Part shown: positions 20,341 through 31,479 of the stretch, in pieces
Numbering within the stretch: position 1 is the first letter of the stretch
Layout: each line of letters opens with the position of its first letter
DNA from: Orychophragmus violaceus
Lineage: Eukaryota > Streptophyta > Magnoliopsida > Brassicales > Brassicaceae
Assembly (NCBI GenBank): GCA_030180135.1
Contig: CM058234.1
Location: 3,844,001 to 3,908,000, forward strand
Reading direction: 5' to 3'
Length of the DNA stretch: 64,000 nucleotides
Translations under genes and position numbers: made by a program
The notes under the pieces: generated by a model
The model's input: the letters and a program-made list of their open reading frames with translations, nothing else
The model's database searches: none
What the model was told of the DNA's origin: nothing

Positions 20341-22418
20341 TTAATTTATATGGTTAAGGTTGGGAAAGCAGAGACAACCAAACACTTTCAAGTGATCATA
20401 AGAAGGATGCTTTTTGTATAGCAGAGTGAATGGAATTTGATTTTGGATTGCTGAAGAGGGCAAGATGTTCAATATATGAACTGCTACATGAAGCGCCTCA
20501 ACCCAGTATTTAGGCGACAACTGAGCTTGGGACAGAAGAGAACATATCGCATTGTTAATGGTGCATATCATTCTCTCTGATTTTCCATTCTGCTGAGAAG
20601 TATGTGGGCATGAGAACCTAACAACAATGCCATGATCATCAAAATAATCGTGAATTAACTTGTTTTGGTACTCGCCACCATTATCACACTGAAAAGACTG
20701 TATTTGGTATGGAATTGTGTTTGAACGTATTTGGCGAAGTGAACAAATTTAGAGAAAACATCGCTTTTTCTTCGCAATGGATATACCCAAACGAAATGTG
20801 TGAAATGGTCTAAGAAGAAAACATAATAGTGAATGCCATTAGTGCTCGGGATTAGTGATGACCATACGTCCGAATGGACAAGTTCAAAAGGGGCTGAGAC
20901 ACGAGTTTGAGAATGAGCAAAAGGCATTTTATTAAACTTGCCAAGTCCGCATGAATCACAAAACGAAGGTGACTCGGTTTTATTACAAAGCTTTGAATTT
21001 GAATGAAAAAAAGATCTAAGAGTTGAACTATTGGTGTGAGCTAGGCGTTTATGCCATAGATCTGGTGTCACTGCAAGAAGTGCCGACGACGAAGAGCTTT
21101 TATTGAAGGCTGGAATTGGATAAAGATCTCCGAAGCTTTCATTGCAGAGCAGAACTTAATGAGTGCGAAGATCCTTCACAGAAAAACCAAACGGATCAAA
21201 CTCAACACTACACCAATTGTCAAGAGTAAATTTTTGAACTGAGATCAGATTTTTGACAATATTAGGCGTCACAAGGATGTTGTTCAGAGAGAGAGGCCGA
21301 GAAGATGAATAATGGATGACGAACCTATGGAAGTGACCGGGAGAACTGACCCATTACCCACAATGACTGAGTGTTTGACGTTAGGTTTAAAACAAGATTT
21401 AAGAGTACCTGCATTGGCGGAGAGATGTGTTGTCGCACCAGAATCCGTATACCAATCATTGCTTGTCGGATCAGGAGTAAGCATGTGCAAAGTCGCTTTC
21501 TTGAGGGATTTCAGTCAAGTGAGCTTGTTGCGTCAATCCATGTTGCTGCAATTGTGGACGATAGTTAGACCAAGGAGCATACGGATTCCATGGTGCATAA
21601 GGAGTCGACTACAAATTGAATGGAGATGCCCGTTGATTCGGTTGTGTCCATGACTGATAGCTTGGTCTTGACTGACAATTTCCTCTGTTTCTATGTCCGC
21701 GAAAGTTCTTCCTGCCACGGTTGTTGTTGTAACATTGCTGAGATTGATGACGCTGTGGATTGTCCTTAGACATCTTGTTGTCACTGGTCAAGAGAGCCGA
21801 GGAAGCAGAAGAGTGATCAGTATGAGTACCCGTGACTCTGTTAGATTTCTTGAGCCGCGATTCCTCAAGCTCCAACATGTTCTTGGCTACGTCAAAAGTC
21901 GGGAAGGGATTTTTATGTCGAATGACATTGATAATGTTATCAAATTTGTCATTCAAACCATTCAACAGGTACATGACGAGGTTTCTTTCTAGGATAGGTG
22001 CTTCAACGTTTGCGAGTAAGTCAGCTAGCGACTTGATCTTCTAACAGTACGCCTGAATTGAGAGATTGCCTATCTCAGTCGTGCGTAATTCATTGTCTAA
22101 CCTGATGGCACGAGGTTCTTTGTTATTCCTAAATTGATTTTCGATCCTCACCCAGATATCACGAGTTGTACCACCGGCTTTGAAGGTTGATTTGAACAGA
22201 GGTTCGGCTAAAGTGTCGTAGATCCATAGTTTCGCAAGGCTATCTCGTTTGTACCAAACAACATCATCATCGCTTGTGGCTTGAAGGGAGTGAGTGTGGA
22301 AGAGCTCGCACCAAGCATCGTAGTTGTGATTATCCAGATCGAGTTTCAACGGAATGTGTGTTTTGATGATGGTAACACCAAACACACGCTCCAAATGATC
22401 AAGGACTGCCGCAGCCAT
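20341..22418 (-). pseudogene. E3 gag-protease-integrase remnant
   Basis: gag starts at 22418 (MAAAVLDHLERVFG) and is readable to 22041 with UBN2-like content (NHNYDAWCELFHTH). It continues in another frame at 21974-21609 (LNGLNDKFDNIINVI). Protease is seen at 21490-21284 (DWYTDSGATTHLS). Integrase is at 21071-20655 (DLWHKRLAHTNSSTLRSFF, CDSCGLGK, FELVHSDVW) and 20571-20341 (MICTINNAICSLLSQAQLSPKYWVEA region). At least four frame breaks separate these pieces, and nothing beyond integrase survives. Confidence 0.8.
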
Positions 22419-22677
22419 GGTGAATTATCATGAAACACAAAGAAAGAAGAAGAGGTGATAGAGTTGAAGAAAAGACGAGAAGAAGAGATAGAAACGAAAA
22501 AATTGGTTCAGGAGTGATAGACTCTGATACCATGAAAGATTATGAAATTCCCTTGAAGGGATCTGATATATTCACAAGGCTTAAATAGCCAGTTCGGTTA
22601 CACAATCGTAAGATTAAAAAATTAGATTACAAACTACTTGAGAGATCTTGGGAAGAGAATATTCACATATTCTAACA
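20341..22677 (-). mobile_element. Truncated Ty1/copia element E3 (no RT, one LTR)
   Basis: Minus strand: short 5' LTR 22533-22677 (145 bp, TG...CA), primer site TGGTATCAGAGTC just inside it (about 22520-22532), then gag, protease and integrase in pieces. The element ends abruptly in the integrase region at about 20341 against the CACTA fragment. RT, RNase H and the 3' LTR are missing. Confidence 0.82.
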
Positions 22678-23250
22678 CAGTTTCTTACCAGTCTCTTTGA
22701 TGGCGACTTATAAACCAGAAGATCGATGCTTCGCTAGTCACACGGACCACACCGCAACGAACGAACCAGACCCGATTTTAGGGCCAAGTTCGTAGTCACC
22801 CACAACTCGTGTCGGGACCATCCGGGTTTTGGGATCGTTGACCCGTCAATCTACTCGCTCTCCGTCCTCCGCATCACCAAAACCAACGTCCTGGAGGCCA
22901 CATAGTGGCGAACACAAGGCCATACATCCATGTATACGATTTAGAGGAGAATCAATGATTCAAATTTAGTCTCGATTTCCTCCTTTTTCCGATTTCCGCA
23001 GTCTGTAGCGTCTTCAAACGGACTGATCTACCTTTGGGGAGACACGATTGGCTCGTCTAACTCTAGCAAATCGCTCGTCGTCTGCAACCCTCTGACTCGG
23101 CAGTTCAAGGTGTTGCCTCAGCTAGGGTCAGCTAATCAAGTCATGGTGCTCACCGAGCTAGCCGCTCTGTATTAGTCAGGTAAGGTGATTGCTAACCAAT
23201 GGCTCAAGAGGTGGCTGCAGATCGACATAAGGTTGAAGGTAGTAGGAACT
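22678..23250 (+). pseudogene. F-box-like gene fragment
   Basis: The clearest part is 22985-23173, whose translation contains SSNGLIYLWGDTIGSS and KSLVVCNPLTRQFKVLPQLG, then VLTELAALY and a stop. That pattern (CNPLT followed by a hydrophobic 'LPPL' turn) is typical of the region after an F-box in plant F-box proteins of the kelch/FBA type. A stretch near 22836-22900 (DPSIYSLSVLRITKTNVLEA) may be an earlier piece. There is no F-box, no start and no continuous frame. Members of this family act as SCF ubiquitin ligase adaptors; this copy is dead. Confidence 0.5.
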
Positions 23251-23400
23251 AGGAACGATGCGAGGGAAGGAGATGATTCGAAATGAGTTTCATTTTGCTT
23301 TCAGATATGGGGAGATTCTAAATGGACTGGCGATAGATATTAGATTGAAAATGCCAACATAATTTTTCATAGGTCCATTTGTTTTTTAAAAGTCATGCTG
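23247..23400. repeat. Segmental repeat copy 1 (left part), matches 33083-33230
   Basis: ACTAGGAACGATGCGAGGGAAGGAGATG... through GTCATGCTG is closely repeated from 33085. The repeat resumes at 24241 (GTCATGTTGACATGGTAGCGTG), matching 33224 onward, so the two halves were separated by the retroposon between them. Confidence 0.8.
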
Positions 23401-24240
23401 AATTTGTTCAACTGCTCTCACTTCTCTCTCTCTAAATTCTCTTCCTCTCGCGAGCGACTAAAAATTTGATCCCGTTCCGGCCACCGGAGTCCGGCGCTGC
23501 CTCTCTGGTGGTTGGGTTACTTTTGTTTTTGTTCTACTTTGGGGTTGCTGCGGTGATTCCCTTTTTGTGTACTATACTAGATAGAATCGCCGCCGTTAGC
23601 TGCGGAGTTCTCCGCCGATAAACTCCGGTGACTACCGGATTCGGCTTCTCTCCACTTCATAAACTGATTTGTTAACCTTTTAATCGGTTTGCGATTTAGG
23701 TTTCTTCCGGTTTATAGCCGGAATCTATCGACCGTCTCCTCACTCTCTTCCATCTCCACGCTGATAATTTCTTTCTCTTCTCTTCCCAGTCGTCAAGCGC
23801 TTTGAGTCGTTGGATCTACGGCCTGATCAAGTTGAACGGGCTCGACTGGAGCTTTTATGTCATCGGTTTCCTCCTTTGTTTATGTACCGATTATCAAGCG
23901 CACGATAATGAAGGCGGTGAAGCAGAGGATAAAGGATGCATTCTTTTTATGCGGCGTTCGAGCTGGTTGGTAGGAGTTTGGTCGGCCGGACTTTATATTG
24001 TAACGACACACCCAACTGTTCCATCAAGATCGGAATAGTGCCGCCGACGATTGCATGTTCGAGCTTTCTATCTTCCAGACGCGTGGCATCACTATTGACG
24101 CGTTTTCTCTGACATGTCAAACAATCAGATTTTTCGATATCTTATTGTACTTGGGCTGAGCCCACTAATATCCTCATATGTAATCTCCGGTACTATTGCC
24201 GATTTCGGTTTGAATGAAAATGATTGCCGACTAAAAAAAA
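23401..24240 (+). mobile_element. Poly(A) retroposon, Sadhu/LINE-derived type (about 840 bp)
   Basis: The insert ends in eight A residues (24233-24240) and is flanked by GTCATGCTG (23392-23400) and GTCATGTTG (24241-24249), a target duplication with one mismatch. The paralogous unoccupied site exists at about 33224 (AAAAGTCATGCTGACATGG). It has no convincing coding capacity; the frame 23802-24038 shows no known domain. Length, poly(A) tail and lack of coding fit non-autonomous LINE-mobilised retroposons such as Sadhu in Brassicaceae; the family name is inference. Confidence 0.7.
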
Positions 24241-24461
24241 GTCATGTTGACATGGTAGCGTGCTGAGAGATGGTTTCTCGTTATAATTTTTTATTTATTT
24301 AAATACTTGTATTTATAGGGAGAGAGCTAGGGTTTTAGGATTATTGTTTTGAGCTTGGCTAATGGACTGGGCTTTTCTGTTCTTTAAAAAAAAAAATTGG
24401 GTATGGTTCAAGAGAATGTAGACTATGATGTCTTTGACAAAAATACATGTGTCAATACACC
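24241..24461. repeat. Segmental repeat copy 1 (right part) and junction to E4
   Basis: Begins as the continuation of the repeat shared with 33224-33295, then diverges after about 24310. An A-run (24386-24396) precedes the E4 gag remnant. Confidence 0.5.
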
Positions 24462-24716
24462 TCAAGAGGATTCAATTGATGATGATGATGGCAACAGATT
24501 CTTAACCCTGGTGTCCATGGCTGCCATCTTTGAATCTGTTTTCTTTTCTGATCCATCGGCTTTCTTCTCTTTGTCAAACTCTGATGAATCATCCTCTGCG
24601 AGCACATATGCCAATACCTGTATCTCTAACTGACCCAACATCCTGTATTTCCAGATGCCAAAATCTCCCTCACCATCGAACTTGTCCATCTCGAACTTTC
24701 CTCGTGTTGGTTCCAT
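24462..24716 (-). pseudogene. E4 copia gag N-terminal remnant
   Basis: Minus-strand translation MEPTRGKFEMDKFDGEGDFG... then WKYRMLGQLE. The DKFDGEGDF(G/S)(I/L)WK phrase matches the start of E1 gag, so this is a Copia gag N terminus of about 84 aa. It belongs to the same element as the leader and LTR at 32190-33082, separated by the insertion of E5. The rest of gag and all of pol are deleted. Confidence 0.75.
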
Positions 24717-24774
24717 CTTTTGCGAATGAGGAGCAGTTTCTTTGTGTTACCTGCAGAATAACAATCCAAGAAAC

Positions 24775-25479
24775 TGTTGGATCTCCTAGGATCTAGGGTT
24801 TGATATATTGAATCACCAACCTCGTTCTTACCTTGTTACTGGCAGCGGAATGAATGGTGAACGAGATCAGTAGCGACACAGGTGCCTCGCCTCTACCAGA
24901 TACACATGCACACAAGCTGGAAACGGGATGCTAGTGCCGAATCTGTGGGATCTAAGAGTTTCTGGAGTTTCTGCTTTTCTGTCAGAGAGAAGAGAAGACG
25001 GCTAGGGTTCAAGTCGACCATATAAGCCTTTATATATCGACCTGGAAATGACATCACAAACCGTCGGACAAACCCGACTCGGTTACGTCATTAACTCGAA
25101 ACATCAGTTTCGAAACCCGATATGCAACGATTGACACACTTACTGTGTCGATCGTCACACCTCCACGAAAAGCCTGCATCGATCGACACACTCATGCATC
25201 GATCGACACACACATCATAAAACTCTATGTCAATGTGTATCCAATACACATCAACATGATCATTACCATAATGATCATTTCCACATTCATGCTTCCAGTT
25301 TGCTTAGGTGTGTGACCCTATAGGATCATATAATACTGGCAGTAAGTCTACAACTTACAGACTGCAAGAGGTTTCTAGCAAAACATTGCAACCACCCAGT
25401 ATTATACGAATGTCTGATCTCGACACACAACTATCATCAGGAGTGAGTACAAGTGTGATTTCAGGACACTATCCCAACA
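24775..25479 (-). repeat. E5 3' LTR (left)
   Basis: 705 bp. Reading the minus strand: a conserved U3 block (around 25303-25333), two palindrome pairs (25124-25209), then a TATA box (plus-strand TTTATATA at 25029-25036). An inverted repeat GGTCGA...TCGACC surrounds the TATA region. Confidence 0.9.
25124..25209. repeat. Palindrome pairs in E5 left LTR
   Basis: Pair 1: hexamers at 25128 (CGATTG) and 25149 (CGATCG), 21 bp apart. Pair 2: CGATCG at 25180 and 25200, 20 bp apart. Each hexamer is centred in a GYRT...AYRC-type 14-mer. They lie 90-180 bp upstream of the LTR TATA box in element orientation. Confidence 0.9.
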
Positions 25480-26301
25480 ATCTTCCACTTGTACTAGAAT
25501 CATCAATTCCTATAATCCTTTTGTCTCTATATCTCGATTTGGCATAAGGCAAGATTGGTGTCATCCTTATTAAGCCAACATCGTGTTTATCGAACTCCTG
25601 ATCTCATACTGAACATTACAAACAACTGAACTACAGTTCGTTTGAGTGCGGCCACACATTTTTCTCAGTATTGAATCTTCGATAGGCCATGAGATATTTA
25701 TCTCCCGTTATTCAGGAGGGACAAATCCCATCTTGTTCCATCCCTATTTCAACGCACACTTCATGATATACTTGAACAGTGCCGTTATAGTCGCCAGTTA
25801 CGGGTTTGACAAAGTCAAAATGTACCAATTCATATGCAAGAAAGCATGATGAACTCAGGTCTAAGGACTATACTCTATAGTCGTAATGAGAGCCTCTTAT
25901 GACACAGATATAACTATCTTGTAGACTTCTCATCAGCGGGCCATGTCCGATCATATGTTCACCAACATATATCTATGTGACTGACTGCGATAATCATATC
26001 ATTGGCTCCATGAAACTTAGCCAGCAGTCACCTCACAATCTAGTCTCTCGCGGTTGCCATTGTCCCACTTTGACAACCTTGACTAGGGACAGAACATAAT
26101 TTATGATATAAACTTATAGGGTTTCATGATCAAGTCCTCAACTTGATGACCTATAATATGACATAAACTTATTTTGGGACCATTATTTAGATCACAATAA
26201 ATAATGCTGAAATCAAATTTCATTAAACATATCCAAAATTATGTTTACAAGAGCATCTTATTATAACTAAAATAAAACTAAAACTCCCACTAGAATCAAG
26301 A
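25480..26301 (-). other. E5 3' untranslated region
   Basis: No coding. It is homologous in position and sequence to the region next to the 3' LTRs of E7 (47368-48180), E9 (51941-52800) and E10 (63347 onward): all begin AATCT(C/T)CCACTTG and contain CTCGAT(C/T)TGGCATAAGGC-like and GGACTATACTCTATAGTCG phrases. These four elements are therefore related. Confidence 0.8.
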
Positions 26302-29300
26302 TTACATCTTTAGATCTCTAATGCCTACAGCAGTCGTATGACTTTCATGCTTAGGCCTTGGGAGTGCCTTAGTCAGAGGGTCAGCGACATTCTCGTCCGT
26401 CGGAACTCGGCTGATCTTCACATCACCTCTATTGACGATATCACGAATCAGGTGATATCTCCTCTCTACATGTTTGGACTTCTGGTGTGACCTGGGTTCT
26501 TTCGCCTGAGCAATTGCTCCATTGTTATCACAAAACAAAGCCACTGGCTCCAAGATACTAGGAACCACACCAAGTTCAGTCATGAACTTCTTGATCCAAA
26601 CAGCTTCCTTTGCCGCTTCTGAAGCAGCAACATATTCAGCTTCCGTCGTGGAATCAGCTACGGTATTCTGCTTAGAGCTCTTCCAGCTCACTGCACAGCC
26701 ATTTAGACAGAAGACATATCCAAATTGTGATCGGAAATCGTTTCTGTCCGTCTGAAAACTCGCATCGGTGAATCCATTCACCACAAGTTCTTCACTTCCT
26801 CTATACACCAGGAACTTATCCTTTGTATGTCTCAAATACTTGAGAATATTCTTGACAGCTGTCCAGTGAACTTCACCTGGATCAGATTGGTATCTACTCG
26901 TCATGCTTAACGCGTAAGCTACATCTGGACGAGTGCAGAGCATGGCATACATGATATATCCTATTGCAGAAGCATAAGGAATCCTATCCATGCGTTCTCG
27001 CTCAGCATGTGTCGCCGAACACTGCTTCTTGCTGAGACTCATGCCATGAGACATCGGTATGAAGCCCTTCTTGGAATCTTGCATCCTGAATCTGTGCAAC
27101 ACCTTATCAATATAAGTGTCCTGGCACAATCCAATCAGCATGTTAGTTATATCTCTGTAGATTCTGATTCCAAGAATGTACGCGGCTTCTCCCATGTCTT
27201 TCATGGAAAAACAACTTCCAAGCCAAGTCTTAACAGACTGAAGCAACGGAACGTCATTACCGAGGAGGAGTATGTCATCGACATACAGTACAAGAAATGC
27301 AATTCTGCTCCCACTGGTCTTCTTGTATACACATGGTTCTTCTTCGTTCTTGATGAAACCAAATTGTTTTACTGCTTCATCAAAACGAAGATTCCAACTC
27401 CGTGATGCTTGCTTCAATCCATAAATGGATTTATGAAGCTTGCATACCTTCCCAGCGTTCTTAGGATCGACAAAACCTTCAGGCTGTGTCATATACACAT
27501 CCTCTTCCAGAATACCATTCAGGAATGCGGTTTTGACATCCATTTGCCAAATCTCATAGTCATAATGAGCAACAATCGCTAGAAGAATCCGAATGGATTT
27601 AAGCATAGCGACTGGGGAATAGGTTTCATCATAGTCAATACCATGAATTTTCTTGAAACCTTTAGCCACCAACCTCGCTTTGTAAATCTGTACATTGCAA
27701 TCCACGTCAATCTTCTTCTTGAAGATCCATTTACACTCAATGGCTTTTGCACCATTAGGTAAATCGACCAAGGACCATACTTGGTTTTCTGACATGGATC
27801 CCATTTCGGATTTAGAGGCTCCAAGCCACTTTTCGGAGTCCGGGCCCATCATTGCTTCCGCGAAGGTCGCTTGTTCGTCACTATCAATGATCATCAGATC
27901 ATTTGAATTGGTCACGAGAAATCCATAGTATCTCTCGGGTTCGTGACGGATCCTTCCGGATCTGCGAACTTCAGGCTCCACAGGCGCCGGTTCCACAGAA
28001 CTCTGTGGATCCAACTGCTGCTCTTCCTCAGTAGGTTGAGCAGTCTCCTGTGCATCTCGAATTTCTTCAAGATGTACTTTACTCCCACTGTTTTTCTTAG
28101 AGAGAAACTCCCTCTCAAGAAAAGAACAGTCTCAAGCAACAAATACTTTGTTCTCAGATTGGTTGTAAAAGTAGTATGCCTTGGTTTCCCTAGGATAACC
28201 AACGAAGTAGCATTTATCTGATTTGAGTGCAAGCTTATCAGAGATTAAACGTTTGACATAAGCCTCACAACCCCAAATCCTCAGGAAAGACAGACTAGGA
28301 ACATTCCCAGTCCACAGTTCATGTGGTGTCTTTTCCACTGATTTAGATGGTACCCTATTCAGTGTAAATGCAGACGTTTCTAGAGCGTATCCCCAAAAGG
28401 ATAATGGAAGATTTGAATGACTCATCATAGACCGAACCATATCCAATAAAGTTCGATTCCTCCTCTCTGACACTCCATTCCATTGGGGTGTTCCAGGAGG
28501 AGTGAGTTGTGAAATTATTCAACACTCGCTCAGATAGTCGCTGAACTCTTGACTCAAGTATTCTCCTCCGCGATCCGATCGCAGAACTTTGATACTTTTG
28601 CCAAGTTGGTTCTGTACTTTATTCTTGAATTCCTTGAATCTATCAAAGGATTCTGACTTGTGTCTCATCAAATAGACATAGCCATACCTACTGAAATCAT
28701 CAGTGAAGGTAATGAAGTACTTATAATTTCCTCTGGCAACAGTATTCATCGGCCCACATACATCAGTATGAATAAGGCCCAATAAATCACTGGCCCTTTC
28801 ATTTTTCTTGTTGAAAGGGGCTCTAGCCATTTTGCCCATCAAACAAGATTCACATTTCTCACATGATTCAAAATCAAATGAGCCCAGAAGCCCATTTCGA
28901 TGGAGCCTTTGGATGCGTTTCTCATTGATATGGCCCAAACGACAATGCCATAAGAAAGTCGGGTTTTCGTCATTTGACTTAAACCGCTTTGTATTTATGT
29001 TAAAGTTAGGCATTTCTTGGTTTAAAACATATAACCCATTATCTAATGGGGCGCTACCATAAAACGTACCATCACGATTAAAAGAACAAACTTTATTCTT
29101 AACAGCAAAATCAAAACCTTCCAAATCCAATACGGAAACTGAAATTATGTTTCTGCTAATCGCAGGTACAAAGTAGCAATTATTTAAAATTAAAACCATG
29201 CCCGACAGTAAAGACAATTCGCAGGTGCCTACGGCCAGTGCAGCAACCTTAGCTCCATTCCCGACTCGTAGCTCCACTTGTCCTTTCTTCAGCGTTCTAC

Positions 29301-30267
29301 TGTTTCTTAGTGCCTGCATATTAGTACAAATATGAGCACCGCAGCCGGTATCCAATACCCACGAAGTAGAACTAGAAGATATAACATTAAGTTCGATAAC
29401 ATAAATACCTGAATCAGATGCATCATACGTCTTCTTCAGCTTCTTGTAATCTTCCATGAACTTCTTGCAATCTCTCTTCCAATGCCCTAACTGCTTGCAG
29501 TAGTTGCACTTATCCTCAGGAGAAGGCCCGGATTTGGGCTTCGGCTTGGGCTTGTCCTGACTCTCAGTCTGGACAACTTGGGCCTTTCCCTTATCCTTTT
29601 TAGGTTTCTTAAACCTTTTACCCCCTTGTACCATCAGTACACTGGGAGTTGCCTTCTTGAGATTCGGCTCTGCTGTCTTCAGCATGCCGTGCAACTCAGT
29701 CAATGTCTTAGTCATGTTTTGCATGTTGTAGTTCATGATGAACTGATCAAAACACGACGGCAAAGACTGCAGAATCATGTCAGTGGCTAGCTCCTGGCTA
29801 ATGGCACAGTCCAGTTTCCCCAGGTTATCAATGTAACCCATCATTTTAAGGACATGAGGACTTACTGGACTGTCCTTAGCCAGCTTGCAATCCATGAGAG
29901 ATTTAACCGTCTGGTATCTCTCTGTGCGAGCTTGCTCCTGAAACAAAGCTTTCAGGCTGTTAATCATCTCAATGGGTGACATCACGTTCTCATATTGCTT
30001 ATGCAGCTCAGAGTTCATAGTCACCAGCATTAGACAATTAACATCTTTGACATCAGCTGAATGCTTATCCCAAGCATTCTTTTCTGTCTGCGGGGCATTG
30101 GAACGTGGCCTCTCGGGGAGAACTCTTTCAAGGACATATTCCTTGTTCTCCTGCCTGAGAACTATTCTCAGGTTCCGATACCATTCCAAGAAATTAGATC
30201 CATTTAACTTGTCCTTCTCAAGGACGGATCTTAGTGAGAAAGTGTTGATGTGAGTTGAGACAGACAT
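26302..30267 (-). pseudogene. E5 gag-pol polyprotein with two nonsense codons
   Basis: One frame of 1322 codons from the ATG at 30267, stopped only by TGA at 28519-28521 (inside integrase) and TGA at 28132-28134 (after integrase). The three open pieces are all in the same frame. Seen in order: gag (VLEKDKLNGSNFLEWYRNLR); CCHC knuckle CNYCKQLGHWKRDC near residue 253; protease WVLDTGCGAHIC; integrase HCRLGHINEKRI, CESCLMGKMARAPF, HTDVCGPM, RSDRGGEY, NGVSERRNRT; RT YVDDILLLGN; RNase H VADSTTEAEYVAASE. The second TGA replaces an expected Arg CGA codon, compatible with CpG deamination. It is close to intact but not predicted to be autonomous. Confidence 0.92.
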
Positions 30268-30892
30268 AACTGTAATTAAAAGAGGTAGAGGTTTTAGTTA
30301 TAATGCTCAAGGAATGAGAATTATTATCTAATAAGAAAAACTCGCATTGTACTCAAAACTATGTTTCCTCAGATGAATACAATGAGCCAAGATCCATACT
30401 TCACCAAAATCTGAGTGGGCAACTTACCATCACCCAAACTTTAGTTATTTAGGTAAGCAATTCATTGCTAATTGTACCCAGTACAACTCTTGGTCGTAGA
30501 TGAGACAAACTATGTCTAATCCACTCTGATGTCTCTGGGCCCAGAACTTCTGACAGCCCAGTTAAGTAAAACCAATCTCTTCTGTCTTGTGATCACTAAT
30601 AGTTGCACTGCAAGTCTATCAATGATCACCTGCATTACTCATGTTGTTGTGGATACCAAGGACTCCAAGGATATCCAACAACAACACGAGTCCTGACAGT
30701 AGACAAGATCGGGCAAGACATCACGATCACTTGATATTTGGTTGAGGAAAAGAATTATTTAATCTTGATGTATATCCAATATACATTCAAGAAGTTATTA
30801 ATTCAATTAAAAACATTCAGTTTTATTAAGTTTAGGTTCATTTTGATTTGGAATTCGCAACTAGAAGTCCAACCCCTGAGTCTGCGAGTTGT

Positions 30893-31319
30893 GTGTCGAT
30901 CGACACATCCTTGCATCGATCGACACATCCTTGCATCGATCGACACATCTTAACCACAATCAAATTGGTTTCCGGTTCAATCCAATCCAACCGAAACCAA
31001 CCAACTGAATTGATCGATGCACCCAGTGCGTCGATCGATACAGTGCGAGTTTTCGCGGTGCATCGATCGACACAAGCTTAGTGTCGATCGACGCTATGCG
31101 AACAACCCAAAAGATTTTTACGAGTTTTCGCTCTGTGTCGATCGACGCACGCTTTGCATCGATCGACACGCTGCGACAAACCCTAAAATTATTTGCGAGT
31201 TTTCGCTCTGTGTCGATCGACGCACGCTTTGCATCGATCGACACGCTGCGACAAACCCTAAAATTATTTACGTGTTTTCGCTCTGCATCGATCGACAGAC
31301 GCTTTGTGTCGATCGACAC
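30893..31319. repeat. Palindrome array in the E5 leader (13 sites)
   Basis: Hexamer starts: triplet 30897/30917/30937 (20-bp steps), then pairs 31011/31032, 31064/31085, 31139/31160, 31214/31235 and 31289/31310, each exactly 21 bp apart. Arms are GTGT, GCAT or GCGT on one side and ACAC, ATGC or ACGC on the other. All frames read through as repeats of SIDT/IDRH/HRSTH, which is why spurious frames appear here. Confidence 0.95.
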
Positions 31320-31345
31320 ACTGCGAAAACACATGCATCGAATTT
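31046..31345. repeat. 75-bp tandem repeat, four units, in the E5 leader
   Basis: CG(A/T)GTTTTCG occurs at 31046, 31121, 31196 and 31271, a constant 75-bp period. Each unit carries one palindrome pair at the same place; units 2 and 3 are nearly identical, units 1 and 4 more diverged. Confidence 0.9.
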
Positions 31346-31479
31346 TCAACAGAGGCTTTAATCCGAGATTAATACTTGAAAACACGATTTTAGCAGGCAA
31401 TAATCAATTCAACAAACTCAGTTTTCGAATTAATTGCATCAGATTCAATAGTCTAAACCCTAACACGCTCTGATACCAC

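Larger units (their letters stand above)
30268..31479 (-). other. E5 leader between primer site and gag
   Basis: Long untranslated leader. Its 5' (right) half carries the palindrome arrays; the gag-proximal half is AT-rich with no frame of interest. Primer site TGGTATCAGAG (minus) is at about 31468-31478, next to the LTR edge. Confidence 0.8.

Noticed and set aside
30893..31319. CRISPR-like array
   Set aside because: Regular palindromic repeats, but in plant retrotransposon DNA with no unique spacers and a 21-bp step; this is not a CRISPR.
30848..31473. Several frames rich in SIDT, IDRH and HRST
   Set aside because: They are the palindrome array read in different frames inside the untranslated leader of E5.
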